From Candidatus Aenigmatarchaeota archaeon (GTDB lineage Archaea > Aenigmatarchaeota > Aenigmatarchaeia > QMZP01), in the NCBI GenBank assembly GCA_016202785.1, contig JACQOC010000060.1, positions 1 through 8,983 of the forward strand: a stretch of 8,983 nt of DNA, given 5' to 3'. Within the stretch, counting starts at the first letter, position 1, and each line of letters opens with the position of its first letter. Made by a program: the position numbers and the translations under genes. Shown piece after piece: positions 6,001-8,983 of this stretch. The notes beneath the pieces were generated by a model. The model made no database searches and was not told the DNA's origin. It saw nothing but the letters and a program-made list of their open reading frames with translations.

Positions 6001-8983
6001 GGTGCTGGACATTCTCCAGTCTTCGGTGACACATTATGTCACCCATGGTTCCAGCAATGCAACCAGCTTCAACATCACCGACGCCGGCAACGACTTCCTT
6101 ACCGGAATAACGGTCACCAACACCACGCTGGAAGCGAATTGGACCGCCAGCTACAGCAACCTGCCGGCCGGCAATGCCCTGTCGAAGGGGCAGGGAAGGG
6201 TCGTTACCTTAACCGTTGGCGCGCCGTCTGGAACTGACCCAGGCACCTACTACATGAACGTGACCGCCAACGCAACTACTGCAACCTGCACTCCAGCCAG
6301 CCGCTGCGCCGATACCTTGCAGGCGTCCATAATCGTGCCTATAGACAATAACTGGAATGCAACACCGTCAGCCTTTGCCCAGACCATCGGCCACCAGACT
6401 TCCGGCAGTTGGACCGTCACGGTCAACAACACCGGTAACCGCAATGTCAATTACAGCGTGACCAAGTCCGGAAACCTGACACTGATGGGCCCGATAACGC
6501 ATCCGAAAAGCATAATCGTCAACAAGACCAGCGCGCTGACCTTCACCATAGACTACACGGCACTAAACGTCGGCGGCTACAGCGGCGTCTTTACGGTAGC
6601 CAACGGCACGGAAAACCCAACCGCCTATACCGTCAACTTCTCCATAACAGTGATGGACACGCCGCCGTCCATTGAGACGTTCGCGATGGACAAAACGACG
6701 GTGGATGCTAATTTCGAAAGCCTGAACGCCAACGCCACGGTAAGTGACAACGTCGGCGTGGACAGCGTATGGATATCGGTCACGCTGCCCTCCGGCAGCC
6801 TTTCCAACAGCACGCTTTCCAGGTCGGCCGGCGACAGCCTGAACGGCACGTATGTCGGCGCAATTGTCCCGGCGGCAGCCGGCACCAACATGCTGCGGAT
6901 CTGCGCCAATGATACCGCCGGCTTGCAAAATTGCTCTCTGCCTACTAACTTCACGGTGGTCGGGACGACCAACATCACGCTGGCGCTGAACGTCACCAGC
7001 ATATCTTTCAGCGCGGTAACCCGGCAGGCCGGGGCAAGCGTTGCGGTGCTGGCCAACGCCAGCAACAACGGCAACGGCGCCGGCTATTTCGCCAACGTCA
7101 GCTTCAGCTTGCCGTCCGGCTGGGCGGCTTCGCCACCACTAATCAACCTTAGCAACGTGACCGAAGGCTTGTCCGCCACCAATCAGACTGACATCTCCGT
7201 CCCGGCCGCTACTGCGCCCGGCAACTACACCGTCACCTTCACCGCCAAATGGACACAACCAAACCGTTCCCTGGGCACGGCCAACGCTGACCTTGCGATC
7301 CAGGTGGCGAGCAATCCAGTCCTGGATACCGTCCAATCTGCCGTGCAGCTGGCCATGCCACACAACACTTCGTCTGCCGTCAACCTTACCATAAACTCGA
7401 CCGGCAATGACAACCTGACCAACCTGTCGTTCAACTGCGCATCCGGCTGTTCCGGAATCAACGTTTCCTTCATCCCAAGCGGCATATCGTTGGTGGCCAC
7501 CGGCAGCCTGGCCAACGTGACCGCCAACCTCAGCTTGCCCGCCCACCATGCCGCAGGCAATTACACCCTCGTTATCAACGCCACTGCCAACGGCAACCGC
7601 ACCTTTGACTTGGCCAACATCAGCCTAACCGTGCAGTCCGACCTTAACTGGAGCGCCGGCCCGGCCACGTTTGGCTCGATAACAGTCGGCAGGAATAGCG
7701 TCGGCAATGCCGGCATACTCAACATCACCAATTCCGGCAATATCCAGATGGCGTTCAACATCAGCTTTGCCGGCAACTTGTCGTCCGCGCTGGCGGCCAA
7801 CGCCAGCTATTTCACCATTGCGGGCGGCAGTTCGGCCCACGTGCTGATTAATTATACGGCCCCGGCCAACGTGAGCGCATACGCGGCCAACATAACTGTG
7901 ACCAGCGTGAATGCCAGCCAAAGCGTTAACGTATCGTTCTTCCTTGCTTCAGTCGACTTGAATGTCACCCTCCTTTTCCCGAACCAGGCATTGGCCGGCA
8001 TGCTGGCCGGCCAGCGCATCAACATAACGGCCAATGCCAGCTTCCTGGGCGCCATGCTGACGGAAAACGTCACCTGGTCGGCAGCAGTAGGCGGCCAGTC
8101 TTGCCAGCTTGCCACCAGCGCAACCTTTTCCGCTGCCAGCGGCTGGAACTTCTCCTGCACTCTGCCCACACTAACTGACGGCCTTACCTATGACCTGGCT
8201 GTCACCGGCAACTATTCCACGCTTAATGCAATCGCTTCTGACACCAGGCTTGCGGCCATAGCCTACTTGGACGTATCCGCGCCGGCCTTCCTGGCGGCCA
8301 ACGCCAGCTCAGCAACCCTTGGCAGCAACGTCAGCATCGAGGCCAACGTCAGCGACGTGGTCGGGGTGCAAAGCGTCACTGCCAACATAACCCAGCCGAA
8401 CGGCAGCGTCGCGCTGCATGCGCTCGCCAACCTGACCGGCAATGTGACCAACACCACTTGGCGCGCATCGCTTCTGTTCGGCCAGCTGGGCACTTATGAC
8501 GTCATCCTTACCGCCAGCGATGCGGCCGGCAACCTAGCCAACACCAACGTCTCGTTCGAGATCTTCACCAGGGTAACAATCAACGGCACGCTGCAGAACG
8601 CAGTGGGAAGCGCGGTGCAAGCCAACATGACCTTCTTCCGGCCCGGCCGGCGGTCCGACGCTGGCATCCTGTTCAACTTCTCGTCGGCAGCCAACGGTTC
8701 GTATTTGAAGGACATCTTCAACCGCAGCTACGACATCCGGTTCAAGGCGCTTGGCCACACCATAGAGCTGTATGCGGTGCCGATAACAGCCAACCTTTCC
8801 AACTTCATCCAGTTCGACAGCTTTGACACCGGCTACACCATCGCCGGCACCGACGGCGCAATCAGGACCTTGGGCATTTCCAGCGCGCTCAACGCCAGCT
8901 CGGCCGACATCATAATAAGCATGGCCGGCGCCAGCTTCTCATCCATCGACACCCTGAAGATATACCGCTGCCCGGACTGGGAC
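1..8983 (+). CDS. Giant multidomain surface protein (adhesin or S-layer-like), internal fragment, both ends missing
   Basis: One reading frame, with codons beginning at base 2, is free of stops for 2,994 codons, ending exactly with the codon at 8981-8983. Base 1 is the last base of the preceding codon. The start and stop lie outside. The translation is a continuous string of beta-sandwich domains: beta-helix-like region, transthyretin-like fold, Cys-rich module, many Ig-like repeats, one LamG, one FN3, three A-B-C cassettes and a carboxypeptidase-regulatory-like domain. About 200 N-x-S/T sequons are present (hand count 203), about one per 15 residues. No transmembrane helix, signal peptide or catalytic motif is visible. 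Known relatives in style are the very long Ig-repeat surface proteins of DPANN and other archaea. The inferred role is an extracellular, N-glycosylated adhesive or structural stalk; the exact ligand is unknown. Frame and coding status are near certain; function is inferred from architecture. Confidence 0.96.
2..871 (+). other. Beta-helix-like Gly/Asn-rich region (residues 1-290)
   Basis: This stretch lacks the aromatic and Cys pattern of the later Ig-like domains. It is made of short, irregular rungs alternating small hydrophobics with Gly, Asn, Ser and Thr, for example SIYVNASIVAIS, VHFDVTSLNVSGSIEA, VNITADSWVNVTGRVDAYGG and TINVTQTINVSGGNVS. Phrases of the type N-(A/V)-S-G-G recur near residues 142, 231 and 234. 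This is the look of right-handed parallel beta-helices (pectin-lyase or filamentous haemagglutinin-like folds) in bacterial and archaeal adhesins. It contains 14 sequons by hand count. It begins before the window, so its full length is unknown. The beta-helix call is from pattern only; a degenerate Ig-like series is the alternative. Confidence 0.6.
911..1099 (+). other. Transthyretin-like / carboxypeptidase-regulatory-like beta-sandwich (residues 304-366)
   Basis: The order is GFFKVTLYDNASNPLDGHQI, then a short strand (TAFRSG), then a turn with TTSRGGVVRCGLD, then YQINFTG. The strand 'KVTLYDNASNPLDG' followed by a 'T.S.G.V...L..S..Y.I.F.G' half is the usual layout of CarboxypepD-regulatory and CNA-B-like domains, in which D-x-x-G/N-x-P-L precedes the second strand. 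Two Cys residues, in VGCNE and VRCGL, could pair. It links the beta-helix to the Cys-rich module. A similar fold is seen again near the end of the window at 8567-8779. Family assignment is tentative. Confidence 0.5.
1136..1336 (+). other. Cys-rich module, seven Cys in 57 residues (residues 379-435)
   Basis: Seven Cys residues fall between residues 379 and 435 in the contexts PQC, REC, GAC, GYC, GKC, SAC and ERC, ending in CTNGYWENAD. The segment GYCNATGKCVYNSAC resembles the short disulfide-knotted Cys-rich repeats found in archaeal surface proteins, but I do not recognise a named family. Elsewhere in this protein Cys residues are sparse and mostly occur as one pair per domain, so this cluster stands out. 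It probably forms a compact disulfide-stabilised hinge or ligand site. The odd number suggests one free Cys or a pair with the two Cys in the preceding sandwich. Confidence 0.6.
1334..1636 (+). other. Ig-like domain D1 (residues 445-545)
   Basis: It starts with LIAPYNFTFVAPTPDNNS and ends with ARTITLD. The core motifs are AINVTFNETSPDTCIFEFNG in the first half and DGRYMVKVYANDSYSN in the second, the typical 'G-x-Y-x-V-x-V-x-A-x-D' C-terminal strand of Ig-like repeats in archaeal surface proteins. Cys at residues 483 and 508 can form an intradomain disulfide. The family-type closing phrase TITLDTTAP passes directly into the next repeat with no linker. Confidence 0.75.
1637..1936 (+). other. 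Ig-like domain D2 (residues 546-645)
   Basis: The domain opens with TTAPRIDYAAPTAAAG and carries SWVFVNVTVFDVTSGVKNIT, SLYNSSLVNSTAFTA, INWSGLADGPYTYNVTAYDY and AGNANSTPTRLITLD. This is the clearest instance of the archaeal 'W-x-x-L-x-D-G-x-Y-x-Y-N-V-T-A-x-D-x-A-G-N' Ig-like (bacterial Ig/cadherin-type) repeat and the best single clue to an archaeal host. There are about nine sequons and no Cys. It is the spacer type of sandwich, with no binding residues known. Confidence 0.85.
1937..2248 (+). other. Ig-like domain D3, paralogue of D6 (residues 646-749)
   Basis: The domain reads TLKPSIEFALPTPTDG at its start, has the strand GNSVTINATVTDSTTAIAGC, and ends with SYSFRVWANDTAGNLNAS and ARTFTES. 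Cys at residues 685 and 712 form a likely disulfide at the same places as the pair in D6 at 3782-4078. A 22-base stretch (1998-2019) is identical to D6 DNA, which points to internal duplication. The DTAGNLNAS ending is the usual terminal strand of this family. Confidence 0.8.
1998..2019 (+). repeat. 22-base direct repeat, copy 1 (in D3)
   Basis: The bases gcaacagcgtgaccataaac plus gc are identical to 3849-3870. They encode the SNSVTINA/GNSVTINA strand in the same codon frame. This is the longest exact internal match I found between the D3 and D6 paralogues and supports their origin by duplication or gene conversion. Confidence 0.85.
2249..2440 (+). other. First half of split Ig-like domain D4 (residues 750-813)
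   Basis: The segment contains RLYQMNITVFDLDNVTDLDT followed by ITFESNFTGS. It matches the first half of intact domain D8 at 4388-4702, which reads KTYTFNITVTDADGVADIST then VMFTFNGSN. It has no second half of its own: after KQDG at about residue 813 the sequence passes straight into a LamG domain. The missing half (NYSFRWHVNDS) appears after the LamG domain at 3038-3190. The most economical reading is one Ig-like domain interrupted by an inserted LamG. Confidence 0.65.
2441..3037 (+). other. LamG / concanavalin A-like lectin domain (residues 814-1012)
   Basis: A textbook LamG_3-type jelly roll of about 199 residues. The order is LALHLQLNENSG, then AEDISGKGNNGTLVG (the 'D-x-S-G-x-x-x-N-G-T' turn), GKFGYGLKLNASPYVSV, LTVALWARFDS, GTWHLLAFTYDG, VTLYADGRQLGS, ALLIGRTQSLGG and DEVKVYNRTLSASDI ('D-E-V-x-V-Y-N-R-x-L-S'). 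These motifs are diagnostic of the superfamily, whose members commonly bind carbohydrates or other ligands at the surface. It is the most likely binding module in the stalk. About nine sequons lie inside. It seems to sit inside an Ig-like domain (2249-2440 and 3038-3190). Fold assignment is firm; the ligand is unknown. Confidence 0.9.
3038..3190 (+). other. Second half of split Ig-like domain D4 (residues 1013-1063)
   Basis: After the LamG domain the protein resumes with AFINASAREYFAGKQDTAVG, then NYSFRWHVNDSYEVVSS and LPYSVVQA. NYSFRWHVNDS matches the terminal strand of D8, DTFSYAWLANDT. The beginning of this segment (F-x-N-x-S ... Y-x-x-G-K-Q-D) echoes the end of the first half (F-x-N-x-T ... 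Y-x-R-K-Q-D). The 9 bases aagcaggac occur on both sides of the LamG, at 2429-2437 and 3089-3097. Confidence 0.6.
3191..3481 (+). other. Ig-like domain D5, divergent (residues 1064-1160)
   Basis: It begins LPSLFQAFNGTQSNASYLEN and includes SVTISLFSNLTGSLKLERSG, then QEGHYLVKVNATSNANYTES, closing with LLTIINVQ. The 'G-x-Y-x-V-x-V-N-A-T' strand and overall length of about 97 residues fit an Ig-like sandwich. It has about nine sequons and no Cys. It lacks the usual D-x-A-G-N ending, so it belongs to a different subtype from D2 or D3. It joins the split domain to the FN3-like domain. Confidence 0.6.
3482..3781 (+). other. Fibronectin type III-like domain (residues 1161-1260)
   Basis: The hallmarks are all here: P-x-x-P-S-L-S-S-P-A-D-G at the start, the first-sheet Trp in AFDWSDATDP (residue 1184), SITYNLQIDDNSDFSS for strands C-C', and the second-sheet Trp in YYWRARAYDGSNYSNFSS (residue 1240), closing with VRNFS. 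This pattern is widespread in archaeal and bacterial surface proteins and in secreted enzymes, where it is usually a spacer or protein-binding module. Only three sequons are present, far fewer per residue than in the neighbouring domains, which suggests a different origin or a face kept free of glycan. Confidence 0.8.
3782..4078 (+). other. Ig-like domain D6, paralogue of D3 (residues 1261-1359)
   Basis: It starts IDTTEPAITIASPSPANNSR, then SNSVTINATVTDATAVNTC and LEWKEGNNATV, and ends RILANDSFGQFGASETRFFT. Its order of motifs, the Cys pair at residues 1301 and 1324, and the L-E-W/A-E-W core match D3 at 1937-2248. The DNA at 3849-3870 is identical over 22 bases to D3. It follows the FN3-like domain directly. 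Confidence 0.8.
3849..3870 (+). repeat. 22-base direct repeat, copy 2 (in D6)
   Basis: Exact copy of 1998-2019, in the same reading frame and at the same structural position of the paralogous domain. The two copies are 1,851 bases apart. The LamG and FN3-like domains lie between them. Confidence 0.85.
4079..4387 (+). other. Ig-like domain D7 with canonical Cys pair (residues 1360-1462)
   Basis: The domain reads NAVPNITSVSVGPATAYTNN, then DLQCNVTVIDGQDTNLTIFW and KWYVNGSQNLTGSF, then GQAWLCEAIAFDSYENSTT and INASQVLIQ. Cys at residues 1383 and 1440, with the FWKWYVNG strand between them, is the classical Ig disulfide-plus-Trp arrangement. The 'L-x-C-x-V-T-V-x-D ... W-x-C-x-A-x-A-x-D-x-Y-x-N' repeat is very common in DPANN archaeal surface proteins. 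It carries ten sequons and is densely glycosylatable. Confidence 0.85.
4388..4702 (+). other. Ig-like domain D8, intact counterpart of split domain D4 (residues 1463-1567)
   Basis: It starts NTAPALGPTVETPTDPADFA and continues TYTFNITVTDADGVADISTV, MFTFNGSNMTTGNYTDTN and DTFSYAWLANDT. It is the same domain type as the interrupted D4: first-half match to YQMNITVFDLDNVTDLDT and second-half match to NYSFRWHVNDS. It has no Cys. It ends the mixed Ig-like section; the three A-B-C cassettes start right after it. Confidence 0.7.
4703..5644 (+). repeat. Cassette 1: Ig-like modules A1-B1-C1 (residues 1568-1881)
   Basis: A1 (residues 1568-1678) resembles CARDB/NEW3-like domains and has FLPAGWSINATG followed by the pair C-G-N-L-T-N-G-S-V-C at residues 1625 and 1634. 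B1 (1679-1784) has the hallmark VTLNNTGNLPITWSV and EVGTYEIIVNIANSS. C1 (1785-1881) opens DTAAPSIAGIAV, has SAWLTLTMPNGS, and ends FFANDTTGNLANAS. The same module order returns in cassettes 2 and 3. This copy has no A' module. Sequons are dense, 28 by hand count. The domains have no known catalytic role and fit a repeated extracellular stalk. Confidence 0.75.
5645..6964 (+). repeat. Cassette 2: Ig-like modules A2-A'2-B2-C2 (residues 1882-2321)
   Basis: A2 (residues 1882-1997) has LDLPAGFAANAS and the pair C-G-N-I-S-R-S-E-V-C (residues 1944 and 1953), matching A1. A'2 (1998-2113) begins SNPVLDILQSSV and has FNITDAGNDFLTGITV and DPGTYYMNVTAN. B2 (2114-2218) has VTVNNTGNRNVNYSV and GGYSGVFTVANGT. 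C2 (2219-2321) opens DTPPSIETF, has SVWISVTLPSGS, and ends RICANDTAGLQNCS. Compared with cassette 1 there is one additional module, A'2, between A and B. Order and motifs otherwise agree, so the block most likely arose by duplication. Confidence 0.75.
6965..8566 (+). repeat. Cassette 3: Ig-like modules A3-A'3-B3-X3-C3 (residues 2322-2855)
   Basis: A3 (residues 2322-2436) has SFSLPSGWAAS and APGNYTVTFTAKW but lacks the Cys pair of A1 and A2. A'3 (2437-2545) begins SNPVLDTVQSAV and has LTINSTGNDNLTNLSF and AAGNYTLVINATAN, matching A'2. B3 (2546-2649) has LNITNSGNIQMAFNISF. An extra module X3 (2650-2758) follows. C3 (2759-2855) has SVTANITQPNGS and ILTASDAAGNLANTN. It is the longest cassette and carries 46 sequons by hand count. 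Confidence 0.75.
7949..8275 (+). other. Extra Ig-like module X3 inside cassette 3 (residues 2650-2758)
   Basis: It reads SVDLNVTLLFPNQALAG, then RINITANASFLGAMLTENVT and GLTYDLAVTGNYST. It has a Cys pair at residues 2701 and 2719 (QSCQLATS and NFSCTLP). No counterpart sits between B and C in cassettes 1 and 2. Length (109 residues) and strand pattern fit an Ig-like sandwich, but I cannot align it confidently with A, A', B or C. It has only six sequons. Confidence 0.5.
8567..8779 (+). other. Carboxypeptidase-regulatory-like beta-sandwich (residues 2856-2926)
   Basis: The motif order TRVTINGTLQNAVGSAVQAN, then MTFFRPGRR, then AANGSYLKDIFNRSYDIRFK and ALGHTIELYAV fits the transthyretin-like fold: strand 'V-x-I-x-G-x-L-x-N-x-x-G-x-x-V-x-A-x-M' then 'x-G-S-Y-x-x-x-I-x-x-x-x-Y-D-I-x-F-x-A-x-G-H'. 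It follows the third cassette directly. In surface proteins such domains usually lie towards the C-terminus and act as rigid spacers. The R-P-G-R-R stretch is unusually basic for this protein. Confidence 0.65.
8780..8983 (+). other. Start of a C-terminal module, cut by window end (residues 2927-2994)
   Basis: After PITANLSNFIQFDSFDTGYT come IAGTDGAIRTLGISSALNAS and SSIDTLKIYRCPDWD at the edge. The phrase 'L-K-I-Y-R-C-x-D-W-D' resembles a module found near the C-terminus of long archaeal surface proteins, where a strand of this kind is followed by a W-rich segment and then a membrane anchor. That resemblance is from memory of the family style, not a search. The gene continues past the window. 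Confidence 0.45.

Noticed and set aside
6625..7549. Several overlapping antisense open frames of 111-149 codons
   Set aside because: They overlap each other and the well-supported A3 and C2 modules, and their translations have no recognisable domain pattern.
3782..8566. Protease, glycosidase or other enzyme domain hidden among the repeats
   Set aside because: All segments read as beta-sandwich modules of about 95-115 residues. No catalytic motif such as GDSL, HExxH or a Ser-Asp-His protease arrangement was found.
1..8983. CRISPR, transposon or tRNA-like structure
   Set aside because: The repeats seen are protein-domain repeats in one frame with diverged DNA. No regularly spaced identical repeats, terminal inverted repeats or cloverleaf were noticed.

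Overview
The whole window is the interior of one very large protein gene on the + strand. The frame whose codons begin at base 2 has no stop codon from base 2 to base 8983 (2,994 codons). Neither the start codon nor the stop codon lies inside the window. Translation gives a coherent chain of beta-sandwich surface domains from end to end. No second gene, RNA gene, promoter, terminator, mobile element or CRISPR array can be supported, and there is no intergenic DNA.

Organism: the protein is rich in Asn, Ser, Thr, Ala, Gly and Val. It carries about 200 N-glycosylation sequons (N-x-S/T, x not P; hand count 203). It repeatedly uses phrases such as NVTAYDYAGN, ANDTAGN and VNNTGN, and it favours ATA for Ile and AGG beside CGG/CGC for Arg. 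This combination is typical of giant S-layer or adhesin-like proteins of archaea, especially uncultivated DPANN-type lineages (Micrarchaeota, Diapherotrites, Woesearchaeota and similar). The archaeal call is a fairly strong inference; the lineage is a guess. Base composition is GC-rich, roughly mid-to-upper 50s percent by eye.

Layout (residues numbered from the codon at base 2): 1-290, Gly/Asn-rich beta-helix-like region; 304-366, transthyretin-like sandwich; 379-435, Cys-rich module; 445-1567, a run of Ig-like/cadherin-like sandwiches, one apparently split by an inserted LamG (concanavalin A-like) domain and one FN3-like; 1568-2855, three successive cassettes built from the same Ig-like modules in the same order (A-B-C, A-A'-B-C, A-A'-B-X-C); 2856-2926, carboxypeptidase-regulatory-like sandwich; 2927-2994, start of a C-terminal module that runs off the window.

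As a whole this looks like a secreted, heavily glycosylated cell-surface stalk. The N-terminal beta-helix and the LamG domain are the likeliest ligand-binding parts, and the Ig-like repeats act as spacer. Signal peptide and membrane or cell-wall anchor should lie outside the window. No catalytic domain is recognisable.
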